Translations under genes and position numbers: made by a program
Assembly: GCA_020434375.1 (NCBI GenBank)
Contig: JAGRAY010000003.1
Span: 1-30,183 of the forward strand
From: Bdellovibrionales bacterium
Lineage (GTDB): Bacteria > Bdellovibrionota_G > JALEGL01 > JAGRAY01
Reading direction: 5' to 3'
DNA length: 30,183 bases
The notes under the pieces: generated by a model
Seen by the model: the letters and a program-made list of their open reading frames with translations, nothing else
Told to the model about the DNA's origin: nothing
The model's database searches: none
Shown: positions 8,250 through 15,496 of the stretch, in pieces
Numbering within the stretch: position 1 is the stretch's first letter
How the letters are laid out: each line of letters opens with the position of its first letter

Positions 8250-9561
8250 AACCCGTCCAATGTTTTTCATCGATGGCAGCAACAGAGATGTTTTCGTAAC
8301 GAACCTTTGATGAAAAGCTTCGCTTTTGTTCTTCTAAATAACTCAAGTAAGTGATTCGCTTGGCTGTTTTCATATCAAGGTGAGATGGATCCATGGATCG
8401 AAGCTGCGTTTTAAGGTCGAATTCATTCTCGACAAGGTACAAAAAGCAGTATCGATGTTTCATCGGTAAAAATGGCAAAGCTCTAAAAAGCTGCATTTGT
8501 GTCGAATATTTAAGCAAATCACTAAACAAATAAACCGTACCTGCCTTCAGTTGATTTAATGCCTGAATCAAACTAGCCCCAAACTGTGTTTCTTCGGTTG
8601 TTGCATTGACCAAGTTTTGTTGGAAGAGGATCAAAAGCTCTTCAGCAGAGTACGCACCTTGAAGATGCGTTCGCGCTTCAGATGAAACAGTGGTGAATGA
8701 ATAGCGGTCTCCTTGCTGAACAATGGCTTCAACTAGCGTCACTGCCGCCGATAAGTAATAATCGATTTTGCTTGAAGAGCCAATAGCACCAACCATAGAC
8801 CGGCCATGATCCAGTACAATATGATTGTGGTTTTCTTTGTCTGCCTCAAAAACACGAACCATGGGTGTTCCATAGCGTGCTGTTTTTCTAGCATCAATTT
8901 GCCTTCTGGAGTCAGTCGATCGATATTCTCTTATCGAATGAAATTGATCTGCGCTATGGCTCTGACGCCTACGAATTTTTTTAGCATTCGAAAGCGTGTG
9001 ACTACCCAGCATGGTCCAAACCTCTTGCATGGTCATTTCGACATGAGGCGGAAAAACATCAAAACTGGTGTTATTGTGAATAGTCCATTGCACAGAAAAC
9101 AAACGTACCCAAGAGTTAGTCATGACATGATACGTATCAAAACCGTACCGTCCTAATTTCAAAAGGTCGATAATGAATCGACCACGGTATTGTTTGCTTA
9201 TAAAAGTTTGCTGAAGTTTTGCAATTTTCGGACGAGCGTTAAAAAATGGCCTGGGTAATAGTTGCACCGACACGCCATGTGACGATTTAAATAAAGTATT
9301 AACAGATATCGCAACGGTGGCTTTTTGACGCAAAAAATAACGACGTTGCGTGGTGATCTGGCTAGACTCTAAATTCCAATTTTGAATCTGCAAGTAGTCA
9401 AACAGAAGTAAAAACAGAAACCCTACAAACAAGAATAATGAAATCCAAAACAGGCCATTCCAGTAGATAGATGTGAGAAGCAAAAAGTGCACGACCGAAA
9501 AACCAATAAAGGCTCTCTCGGTCAAGTAGATTCGTCTTTTAGGTTGGGAAGGGAACTTCAC
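8215..9561 (-). CDS. DUF58 domain-containing protein
   Basis: This 448-residue protein has two N-terminal transmembrane helices (about residues 17-55), a beta-rich middle and a C-terminal DUF58/von Willebrand A-like region. The DUF58 signature is clear: FHSIREYRSTDSRRQIDARK followed by VLDHGRSM, a MIDAS-like metal site in which the usual DxSxS is DHGRS. DUF58 proteins are typical partners of MoxR ATPases, probably as clients or metal-chelation cofactors. The start is GTG inside the end of the MoxR gene (23-bp overlap). Last gene of the DUF4129 - DUF4350 - MoxR - DUF58 operon. Confidence 0.9.
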   Translation of the reverse strand: MKFPSQPKRRIYLTERAFIGFSVVHFLLLTSIYWNGLFWISLFLFVGFLFLLLFDYLQIQNWNLESSQITTQRRYFLRQKATVAISVNTLFKSSHGVSVQLLPRPFFNARPKIAKLQQTFISKQYRGRFIIDLLKLGRYGFDTYHVMTNSWVRLFSVQWTIHNNTSFDVFPPHVEMTMQEVWTMLGSHTLSNAKKIRRRQSHSADQFHSIREYRSTDSRRQIDARKTARYGTPMVRVFEADKENHNHIVLDHGRSMVGAIGSSSKIDYYLSAAVTLVEAIVQQGDRYSFTTVSSEARTHLQGAYSAEELLILFQQNLVNATTEETQFGASLIQALNQLKAGTVYLFSDLLKYSTQMQLFRALPFLPMKHRYCFLYLVENEFDLKTQLRSMDPSHLDMKTAKRITYLSYLEEQKRSFSSKVRYENISVAAIDEKHWTGSMKRIYQMLEF

Positions 9562-10462
9562 CGATTACAACCTCCAAACACTCTGTTTTCGATTTTTGCT
9601 GAATCATCGCCTCTGAAGAAAGTCGAATACGATGAGAAAATACATGGGTTAAAAGCGCTTTAATATCATCGGGGATCACGTAGTCTCGATTTTGCAAATA
9701 GGCATAGGCCTTGGAAGCTTTCGCAAGTGCAATGCCCGCCCGAATACTTGGTCCATATTGAATCAATGCGTGATTTCGAAATATTGCCAAAAGTTTAATA
9801 ATATAGGCTTGAAGTGAACTATCTAAACGAACATGGTTAACGCCATTTCTTAAAACCGCCCAATCAATGTTTGTAGGGCTAATGCTGGCATAGTCAATAG
9901 GTAGCTTTCCTTCAAGTGTGAGTGTTAAAATTTTTGCATCTGCTTCTTCGTTTCCATGGGAGATATCAATACACATCAAAAATCGATCCAATTGAACTTC
10001 CGGCAGTGCGAACGTGCCTTCGTGATCATTGGGATTTTGTGTGGCAAGAACCATAAAGTCATCACTCAATGGTCTGGTTTCTCCCTCGATAGTTACTTGG
10101 CCTTCTTCCATGGCCTCAAGTAAAGCGGACTGTGCCCTTGGAGAAGCTCTATTGATTTCATCGGCAAGTATAAAATCTGAAAAAATTGGGCCTGGTACAA
10201 ATCGAAAGTCTTTGCCATCGTAAATATGGGATCCCAAAATATCTTGTGGCAATAAATCTGCGGTAAATTGAATGCGTTTAAAGGTTTTGGTCATTTTATG
10301 ACAAATAAGTTTAGCCAAAGATGTTTTTCCTGTACCAGGAGGTCCCTCAATAAGAATATGTCCTTTTAAAAGATAGGCCAAAATGACCAGATCAATCATA
10401 TGATGATGATCTACGTACTGCGCTTTGAGATCATCTATTAAAATTTTAAGTGCTGGGTCCAT
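9539..10462 (-). CDS. MoxR-family AAA+ ATPase
   Basis: A 307-residue cytosolic AAA+ chaperone-like ATPase. Walker A GPPGTGKT is at residues 40-47, Walker B FILADE at 97-102, followed by INRASPRAQSALLEAMEE. Sensor 1 lies in MVLATQNP and the C-terminal helical lid is present. MoxR proteins mature or insert metal into partners containing von Willebrand A domains, and the DUF58 gene directly downstream is the obvious partner. AAAGGACG precedes the ATG. It overlaps the DUF4350 gene by 17 bp, so the four minus-strand genes are tightly coupled. Confidence 0.95.
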   Translation of the reverse strand: MDPALKILIDDLKAQYVDHHHMIDLVILAYLLKGHILIEGPPGTGKTSLAKLICHKMTKTFKRIQFTADLLPQDILGSHIYDGKDFRFVPGPIFSDFILADEINRASPRAQSALLEAMEEGQVTIEGETRPLSDDFMVLATQNPNDHEGTFALPEVQLDRFLMCIDISHGNEEADAKILTLTLEGKLPIDYASISPTNIDWAVLRNGVNHVRLDSSLQAYIIKLLAIFRNHALIQYGPSIRAGIALAKASKAYAYLQNRDYVIPDDIKALLTHVFSHRIRLSSEAMIQQKSKTECLEVVIGEVPFPT

Positions 10463-11486
10463 TTGGGGCGTCCTTTCTAGATTTTACTGTTTGACGATAG
10501 GAACTTATAAGTTCCTGCATTTTTAATAAAAATGTTTTCTTGGAAAGTTTGTTGGGAGCATGACCCACATTTTGATTTAGGGCTTTTGATACAAGGCTAA
10601 TAATATTAGGCCAGTTGGCTTTACGTTTAAATAGTGACGACGTAAATACTTCTTCATAGAAAGAAAGATACGAAGGCGTTTGATTTAATTGGGACAAAAC
10701 GACCGGTGTACGTGGCTTTGAAAAGGCCATATAAATAAACAAGAAAATGACCAAAGAAATGAGTGGCAGCGAAAGCCGATAGTCGCTTAAAAAATCTCCC
10801 CATGATTTTTCGGCCATGAATTGATGATAGCCATCAAATAAGATGCGATTGTTTCTTTGCTCAAGAGCAAGGAGCATCTGTTGATTTTCGGGAAACCTCA
10901 AAAGCCCGTTTGAAAAAATGGGTAACCCCGCCTGCAAAACAACCTTTCCCTTTCCGTAAGTTTTATCAATTATGTAACAAGCGAGCGTGGCTGAGTTCTC
11001 ACATCCTTCATGGTCTAAAAAAAGTTGTGAGTACATTGAAATGCGACCAAAAGGTGCATATAAAACTTTTTTTGGATAGTCATTTCTAAAATTTGGATCT
11101 TTTTTTATTTGAGTATCAATTTTAAACGCTCTTAAAATATTTTGTAAATGATTGAAATGGTTTTCTTTCAAAAAACTCAAATACAGATGACCACCACGAG
11201 CCACAAAATGAACAAGCTGTGAAGTCTCTTTATGAGAAATTGAAAAATTAGGAGAATCAATGATCAAGGCGTCCACAGAATCAAGATGCTTTGGAAACAA
11301 AAAAGGCTGCTTAAAAACGGATGCTTTCTCGCCCAAAAATTCAAGTGAAAGAGCCAGGCCAGATCCCGTATGACCGGTAACAGACCTTACTGCATTGAGT
11401 TGTCGTTGACTTCCTAGATATTGAAGAAAATATAGAAACGCGACACTCAGTACTAAGACAATTAAAATGCGCCCCTCTTTACTCAT
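10446..11486 (-). CDS. DUF4350 domain-containing membrane protein
   Basis: This 346-residue protein has an N-terminal membrane anchor (residues ~7-24), a periplasmic DUF4350-like domain, a second transmembrane helix near residues 240-255 and a cytoplasmic tail rich in Lys and Ser. The pattern of a hydrophobic strand ending in IDSP followed by a GGHLYLSF strand is typical of this glutamine-amidotransferase-like fold without a catalytic Cys. DUF4350 is a regular member of MoxR/DUF58/DUF4129 loci. The ATG at 11486 shares one base with the preceding TGA (TGATG); an in-frame TTG lies one codon earlier. Confidence 0.8.
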   Translation of the reverse strand: MSKEGRILIVLVLSVAFLYFLQYLGSQRQLNAVRSVTGHTGSGLALSLEFLGEKASVFKQPFLFPKHLDSVDALIIDSPNFSISHKETSQLVHFVARGGHLYLSFLKENHFNHLQNILRAFKIDTQIKKDPNFRNDYPKKVLYAPFGRISMYSQLFLDHEGCENSATLACYIIDKTYGKGKVVLQAGLPIFSNGLLRFPENQQMLLALEQRNNRILFDGYHQFMAEKSWGDFLSDYRLSLPLISLVIFLFIYMAFSKPRTPVVLSQLNQTPSYLSFYEEVFTSSLFKRKANWPNIISLVSKALNQNVGHAPNKLSKKTFLLKMQELISSYRQTVKSRKDAPNGPST

Positions 11487-12070
11487 CAAACACGAGACTC
11501 CTTTAACTTTGATCTCATTTCTTCAAATAAGATCCTTTGGTTTTGGCCCGAAAACATGAGTGGATAAAAAATCGTGTAATCTTCATTAAATGCCATGGCA
11601 TATTCCTTGGGCGTTGTTGAAGGTGGAATATTTCGAAGAATGAGCATCTGACGCCAAAGCAGTCTTGCAGCGAGCGCGTAATGTCTCTCTCTTATGGCAT
11701 TGTCAATGACAGTATCTGGCGAGGGTTCGTGGCCCATAGATTTTTGCTTAAGCTTCCATTTACTGGAGCGCTCTCGATTTATGAGATAGAGCCTTGTAAG
11801 TCTCCAAATTAAAAGTAACACCAAAATCGCCAAGATACTCAAGCCCAAGTAATAGATCCAATCCCAAGGAATAGGAGGCATCTTAAAGCCTGGGTTTTTG
11901 GAAGAGAGATATTTGCCCAGATTACTTAATATTTTGCCAAAAAACTCTGCGATCGGTTTTAAAATAGGATCTAACCAGGAGGATTCGGGTTTGGGCTCTA
12001 AAGCGGGCAAAGGAATTGATTGGACTTTAGCGCTCTGCAATATTTCGGCGAGGCGTTGCTCGGGATTCAT
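11486..12070 (-). CDS. DUF4129-like membrane protein
   Basis: This 194-residue protein has a proline-rich periplasmic N-terminal part (residues ~1-75), one transmembrane helix (about 76-96) and a cytoplasmic part of about 95 residues. That last part carries the DUF4129-type pattern: an Ala-rich helix (ERHYALAARLLWRQMLIL), then a loop and TPKEYAMAF. This is usually the C-terminal element of transglutaminase-associated proteins and is often a separate gene in MoxR loci. It is the first gene of the operon; no clear ribosome-binding site precedes the ATG. Family assignment rests on motif and context. Confidence 0.7.
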   Translation of the reverse strand: MNPEQRLAEILQSAKVQSIPLPALEPKPESSWLDPILKPIAEFFGKILSNLGKYLSSKNPGFKMPPIPWDWIYYLGLSILAILVLLLIWRLTRLYLINRERSSKWKLKQKSMGHEPSPDTVIDNAIRERHYALAARLLWRQMLILRNIPPSTTPKEYAMAFNEDYTIFYPLMFSGQNQRILFEEMRSKLKESRV

Positions 12071-12142
12071 GGCTCAGATATCATAAGGCGCCAAGCGCAA
12101 AAAGGCCACCTTCAAGGGCTATGAATGTAGGATGCTTTTCTC

Positions 12143-12171
12143 TTGACCTAAAACCAATAATCCATTGTATT
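12143..12171 (+). promoter_or_regulatory. Putative sigma-70 promoter of tRNA-Asn
   Basis: TTGACC at 12143-12148 and TGTATT at 12166-12171 are separated by 17 bp. Transcription would begin about 6 bp before the mature tRNA 5' end. The -35 is good; the -10 is weak. Confidence 0.5.
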
Positions 12172-12184
12172 AGGCACCGAAGAT

Positions 12185-12260
12185 TCCCCGGTAGCTCAGT
12201 CGGTAGAGCAGCTGGCTGTTAACCAGCGGGTCGGCGGTTCGAGTCCGTCCCGGGGAGCCA
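12185..12260 (+). tRNA. tRNA-Asn (anticodon GTT)
   Basis: A 76-nt cloverleaf. Acceptor stem TCCCCGG (12185-12191) pairs with CCGGGGA (12250-12256), with discriminator G and an encoded CCA (12258-12260). The D-stem is GCTC/GAGC, the anticodon stem GCTGG/CCAGC with loop CTGTTAA (anticodon GTT at 12218-12220), and the T-stem GGCGG/CCGTC encloses TTCGAGT. It looks fully functional. Its 3' portion (12236-12260) is the closest intact relative of the degenerate repeats that recur downstream to 23.5 kb. Confidence 0.97.
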
Positions 12261-12271
12261 TTTAACACTTG

Positions 12272-12321
12272 AGGTTGAATTTAACGTTAACCTTTCGAAA
12301 AGTTAAACTCACTGCCAACCT
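12272..12321. repeat. Imperfect hairpin downstream of tRNA-Asn
   Basis: AGGTTG (12272-12277) pairs with CAACCT (12316-12321). Inside it TTAACC..GTTAA (12287-12306, centred on TTTCGAAA) is palindromic except for one mismatched pair. It occupies the same position as the hairpins found behind the repeats at 17473, 21654 and 23435, between the tRNA-like end and an S23-type gene. Confidence 0.6.
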
Positions 12322-12342
12322 AAACCTAGGTTTTTTATTTTT
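12317..12342 (+). terminator. Possible terminator of tRNA-Asn
   Basis: AACCTA pairs with TAGGTT across a 4-nt loop, followed by TTTTATTTTT. Stem is short and AT-rich, so weak. The T-run also contains the stop codon of the minus-strand S23 remnant. Confidence 0.4.
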
Positions 12343-12490
12343 CCGCCCAACGTAGCAATCCTGACAACATTTTCCCGATGACTTGCATTTCAGCTTTCAA
12401 TTCTTTAGGGGCGCTATAGCTTCCGTTATCCGCTTCTTGCAAAGCGGAACCATAACTTGCCCTGGCCTCTCCTTCGCTAATGATGGGCCG
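12335..12490 (-). pseudogene. S23/IVP-type four-helix-bundle protein, 3' remnant
   Basis: The open frame of 51 codons plus TAA encodes the C-terminal part of a four-helix-bundle (S23 rRNA intervening-sequence) protein. Its end, IGKMLSGLLRWAEK, matches IGRMLSGLLRWAEK of the intact gene at 23533-23946. ISEGEARASYGSALQEA upstream recalls the family's third helix. A TAG at 12491-12493 closes the frame and no N-terminal half is present. The stop lies 75 bp from the end of tRNA-Asn, the same arrangement as at 21753 and 23533. Confidence 0.8.
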
Positions 12491-12557
12491 CTATACCCAA
12501 TACTATTGAATAATTTTTAGCCTTTTTCGTGGTTTCTTATTTTGGAGAAGGAGCTGA

Positions 12558-12947
12558 CTATTTTTTGTGAGGGTCATGACAAACGGCTTCTACGTTGTGA
12601 CCGTCGGGATCAAGTACAAAAGCACCGTAATAATGCTCATGATATTCTGGTCTCAGACCAGGTTTGCCATTGTCTTTGCCCCCAGCAGCAAGAGCCGCCT
12701 TATAAAATTCTTCGACCTTTTCGCGACTGTCTGCTCTGAATGCAATATGAAGTCGCGGTTCATTGCGCAAACCTGCACCAATATAAAAATCAGTTCCCGC
12801 TGAATCTCCCCAACCAAAAACCAGACGTCTGCCAAATTCCTTGGGGACTTCCATCAATCTCTTGTATCCAAGAGGTACCAGAGCACTCTCGTAAAAGTAC
12901 TGACTCTTTTTAAGATCGCTGACGTCAATGGCGATGTGGTCAATCAT
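12558..12947 (-). CDS. VOC family protein (glyoxalase/bleomycin-resistance fold)
   Basis: A 129-residue single-domain member of the vicinal oxygen chelate superfamily. The start MIDHIAIDVSDLKKSQYFYE is typical (metal-site His4), the middle contains PRLHIAFRAD, and the end is FVLDPDGHNVEAVCH (metal-site Glu). Members include lyases, dioxygenases and resistance proteins; the substrate here cannot be told. AAGGAAAGTAATAC before the ATG provides a ribosome-binding site. It lies 13 bp downstream of the SDR gene and is probably cotranscribed with it. Both lie between tRNA-Asn and the first tRNA-like repeat. Confidence 0.92.
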   Translation of the reverse strand: MIDHIAIDVSDLKKSQYFYESALVPLGYKRLMEVPKEFGRRLVFGWGDSAGTDFYIGAGLRNEPRLHIAFRADSREKVEEFYKAALAAGGKDNGKPGLRPEYHEHYYGAFVLDPDGHNVEAVCHDPHKK

Positions 12948-12960
12948 TGTATTACTTTCC

Positions 12961-13707
12961 TTAAATGCCTTTTAGAATTCCACCATCGCAAGCTATCGCT
13001 TGACCGGTAATATACGATGCTCGCTGTGACGCCAAAAAACACACAAGGTCAGCAAATTCGCTGGGTTGTCCGATCCTTTTTGCCGGAATCTTCTCTTTTA
13101 GAATACTGGGATCCCTACCCAAATCTATTAAGCGTTGGGTCGCAATATATCCGGGCAATACAGAATTGATTGTTACGTTGGCCTGCGCTACCTCTTGACT
13201 GATAGAATTACATAACCCAAGCAGCCCCGCACGATATGCGTTTGACAACGTTAAATTGAGGATGGATTCTTTTGCGGATACTGACGTGATCATGACCACG
13301 CGCCCCCAGTTTTTTGCGATCATTCCGGGCAAAAAGGCACGAATGAAAGCAATGCTACCCATCCATAAATTTTCGAACTCCTGGTGCCATTGCTCGTTTG
13401 TAATAGCGAGGAATTCTCCTTGTGGTGGGCCCCCTGAGTTGGTAACCAGAATATCGATAGCTCCATACTTAGATTTAATCATTTCAATGACCTGTTCTCT
13501 TTGGCTAGAATCCGTCAAATCGCATAGCTCATATCCATAAGCTCCGGTTTCTGAAATTGCATCACGTAGCTTTTTTTCTGAGCGAGAGCAAATAATGGTT
13601 TTAACACCCTCATCTACCAATCGCTTTGCCACGGCGTTTCCGAGCCCAGTGGACGCTCCCAAAACTAACGCTTGCTTTCCTTCGATCTCTAGATTCATGG
13701 CTGACAT
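12961..13707 (-). CDS. SDR family oxidoreductase, atypical active site
   Basis: A 248-residue Rossmann-fold short-chain dehydrogenase/reductase. The cofactor loop is GASTGLG at about residues 17-23, CSRSEKK suggests NADP(H) preference, and NSGGPPQG replaces the usual NNAG. The catalytic stretch is TSVSAKESILNLTLSNAYRAG: the serine is kept but the YxxxK motif is disrupted (Y-R-A-G-L). This belongs to a recognised SDR subgroup with an SNA-R-AG motif whose chemistry is unclear. TGQAIACDGG near the C-terminus is standard. An alternative ATG lies at 13698. Probably cotranscribed with the downstream VOC gene. Confidence 0.92.
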   Translation of the reverse strand: MSAMNLEIEGKQALVLGASTGLGNAVAKRLVDEGVKTIICSRSEKKLRDAISETGAYGYELCDLTDSSQREQVIEMIKSKYGAIDILVTNSGGPPQGEFLAITNEQWHQEFENLWMGSIAFIRAFLPGMIAKNWGRVVMITSVSAKESILNLTLSNAYRAGLLGLCNSISQEVAQANVTINSVLPGYIATQRLIDLGRDPSILKEKIPAKRIGQPSEFADLVCFLASQRASYITGQAIACDGGILKGI

Positions 13708-13732
13708 ATATCATAAATAAAAAGTGCAAGCA

Positions 13733-13762
13733 GCGCGAAACTCGTTTACCAGGGAGAGCCAT
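13733..13762 (+). repeat. tRNA-Asn-3'-end-like repeat R1
   Basis: CGAAACTCGTTTACCAGGGA followed by GAGCCATTCAAC. It aligns with the T-arm to CCA portion of tRNA-Asn and with R2-R6; the TTC of the T-loop is lost. Same orientation as the tRNA. It lies 26 bp upstream of the SDR start. Confidence 0.6.
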
Positions 13763-13910
13763 TCAACGATTACTGAACCAACTCTACAGGCTTGGCAACG
13801 GGCTTGCTGACACTTTTATGTCAAAACTAACACTTTAGTTATCTGTTTACTTGCTCAATGCTTGTTATATTCGACCTGAGCTTGGTATGAGGCTTGCTAT
13901 TGTTGTAATT

Positions 13911-14378
13911 ATGAAAACAATAAAAAACAAACACACAATAAATAAACCATTATGGCTAAACATTTTTATAATAGGCATCATTGCTCTTCAAGCAGCGTGT
14001 GGCCAGAACTGTCCTGGTGCAAAAGACTGCACTGGAACAGATGAGCTATCAGGAGTTAAAATAGCCCTTGATTATACTGGTAGCTTTTCAGAACCCGCTA
14101 ATGCTTGCTCCATGTATTCATCGAATATCGGGGTTACAACTCCTGATGGAAAAAATTATTCACAGGGTGATCAATACTTAACCGCTGCAGAAAGTTCAGA
14201 AATTGGCGCATTTTTCTCTGATCTACCTGATGTGGTCAACTCAACTGAGGAAGTATACTTATTTATAACGGCATTGGAGACGGCATCACCTAATAAAACC
14301 GTTAACTTCCAATTTACCGAAGGCCGACATGGAAGAGTGTTAGGAACTAAGTCCATAGCTGTAACCTGTAAAAGCTAA
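13911..14378 (+). CDS. Putative lipoprotein of unknown function
   Basis: A 155-residue protein with a lipoprotein signal peptide: basic residues up to position 12, a hydrophobic core (LWLNIFIIGIIALQAAC) and a lipobox LQAAC with the modified Cys at 30. The mature part starts GQNCPGAKDC with closely spaced cysteines, followed by a Ser/Thr-rich domain ending KSIAVTCKS. No family recognised. The frame runs upstream to 13851, but the ATG at 13911 gives the proper signal peptide. It sits alone between repeat R1 and the convergent DUF1398 gene. Confidence 0.72.
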   Translation: MKTIKNKHTINKPLWLNIFIIGIIALQAACGQNCPGAKDCTGTDELSGVKIALDYTGSFSEPANACSMYSSNIGVTTPDGKNYSQGDQYLTAAESSEIGAFFSDLPDVVNSTEEVYLFITALETASPNKTVNFQFTEGRHGRVLGTKSIAVTCKS

Positions 14379-14452
14379 CGCTCAGGCTGTTTGGGGATGA
14401 AGTCGGAGTGGCCTTTTAAGCAGAGGTCACTCTACCAACTGGTTCACGAATA

Positions 14453-14848
14453 TTACTTTTTGGCGCTGGGAAAATCTTCGACGTGCAATTCTCCGTTTCG
14501 ACTCATGTACACGACCTTTCGCCCATTTAAGTACGCATGGTAGTTGGCAATTCCGGCTAACATAATCTGCTTCAAAAACGCTCTATAATCAATGCGTTTA
14601 TTCTGAATGTCTTCAAGAGCGGAAAGGAGCATGGCTTTAGAATAATCTGCTGCAATCATAGGTCCCTGGAAATCAAAAGATTCAGAATAGATTTCTCCAT
14701 TTGGCATGTAGAACGTTTTCCTATTTTGATAAAGATCCACTCGATAGGACTCCACTCCAGCACTCATTAACTTCATGATGACCTCAGGGAACGTCATCTC
14801 TCCAGATAGACTTTTGGTTGACGTTTCTTCCAATATTGCTTTATTCAC
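14453..14848 (-). CDS. DUF1398 (YbcV-like) family protein, copy A
   Basis: A 131-residue cytosolic protein with the DUF1398 pattern: FPEVIMKLMSAGVESYRVDL, KTFYMPNGE, then LEDIQNKRIDYRAFLKQIM and VVYMSRNGELHVEDFP. Biochemical function of the family is unknown. GTG start preceded by GAGG. It is 27 bp behind a MarR-type regulator gene and is probably its regulated partner. A paralogue with about 17 differences in 127 aligned residues is at 18289-18678. Confidence 0.88.
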   Translation of the reverse strand: MNKAILEETSTKSLSGEMTFPEVIMKLMSAGVESYRVDLYQNRKTFYMPNGEIYSESFDFQGPMIAADYSKAMLLSALEDIQNKRIDYRAFLKQIMLAGIANYHAYLNGRKVVYMSRNGELHVEDFPSAKK

Positions 14849-14864
14849 CTTCGACCTCGTTTCG

Positions 14865-14880
14865 TTTAGTTTAGTTTAGT
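14865..14880. repeat. TTTAG pentanucleotide tract
   Basis: Three tandem TTTAG units across the stop codon of the MarR gene and the gap to the DUF1398 gene. The corresponding place in the second copy (about 18698) has a single unit, so the tract has expanded or contracted since duplication. Confidence 0.6.
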
Positions 14881-15334
14881 TTGTCGGAAACTCCACCAAC
14901 TGGTGCGTTTCCACAACTTTCTTTAAAAGACACATTAACTCATTCTGATCAGACTTTTTTAGGCATGAAAAATATTGTCTGTCATTTTCATCCGCGACAT
15001 CGGCCAATGTTGGCACGAGATCGCGTCCGCGTTTTGTCAGAAATACATCGACGGACCGGCGATCCTGATTTGACGCTCGAGCGTACAATAGCTTCTTTGA
15101 GAACAACTTTTTCGTAACCTTTGACACAGCTCCCTTGGTTAGGCCGGTTGCCTGACCAAGGTAACCTATAGATGCAGAGCCATTCTCGTAAAGCGTTCGT
15201 AACACTACCCATTCGGCAGCAGAAACATTCCGCTCTTTAAGTTTTCGGATAAAAGCATGCGACACATGATTGGAGACCCGTCTGAGCCAAAACCCTACAT
15301 GGTCCGTCAAATGTGATGGAGTATGCTTTGCCAT
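14876..15334 (-). CDS. MarR-family transcriptional regulator
   Basis: A 152-residue winged-helix regulator. The helix-turn-helix is in SIGYLGQATGLTKGAVSKVT and the wing in RASNQDRRSVDVFLTKRGRD, with N- and C-terminal dimerisation helices. The ATG at 15334 is preferred over a TTG at 15376, because the stretch between them is a promoter (TTGACA - 18 bp - TATTAT) carrying a perfect palindrome, which would make the message nearly leaderless. Autorepression through that palindrome and control of the downstream DUF1398 gene are inferred. A truncated copy of its 3' end lies at 18699-18743. Confidence 0.93.
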   Translation of the reverse strand: MAKHTPSHLTDHVGFWLRRVSNHVSHAFIRKLKERNVSAAEWVVLRTLYENGSASIGYLGQATGLTKGAVSKVTKKLFSKKLLYARASNQDRRSVDVFLTKRGRDLVPTLADVADENDRQYFSCLKKSDQNELMCLLKKVVETHQLVEFPTN

Positions 15335-15340
15335 TTCCAG

Positions 15341-15370
15341 ATAATAGTTTCCAAGGAAACTATTTGTCAA
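15341..15370 (-). promoter_or_regulatory. Promoter of MarR gene with embedded operator
   Basis: On the minus strand, TTGACA (15365-15370) and TATTAT (15341-15346) are 18 bp apart. The spacer and most of the -10 form a perfect palindrome, AATAGTTTCC-TT-GGAAACTATT (15343-15364), typical in size for a MarR dimer. Transcription would start at or within a few bases of the ATG at 15334. Confidence 0.75.
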
Positions 15371-15412
15371 GAACAATTAGCCGTTGACGTTATGGGATAG
15401 ATCTACACCCTA

Positions 15413-15443
15413 GGTTCGAAACTTGTCTACCAAGGGAAGCCAT
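15413..15443 (+). repeat. tRNA-Asn-3'-end-like repeat R2
   Basis: GGTTCGAAACTTGTCTACCA then AGGGAAGCCAT. It keeps the T-loop GGTTCGA and a terminal GCCA. It lies between the MarR promoter and the 3' end of the HNH-like gene. Confidence 0.7.
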
Positions 15444-15496
15444 TTCTTTCTAAAAAGACTATTATTCAACAACACGGCTTAACGACTATGACTTTG

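Noticed and set aside
12542..12803. Plus-strand open frames across the VOC gene
   Set aside because: They are antisense to a clear VOC protein, lack ribosome-binding sites and have no recognisable content.
13898..13910. Upstream start of the lipoprotein at 13851
   Set aside because: The longer N-terminus would place about 20 extra residues before a perfect signal peptide; the ATG at 13911 fits better.
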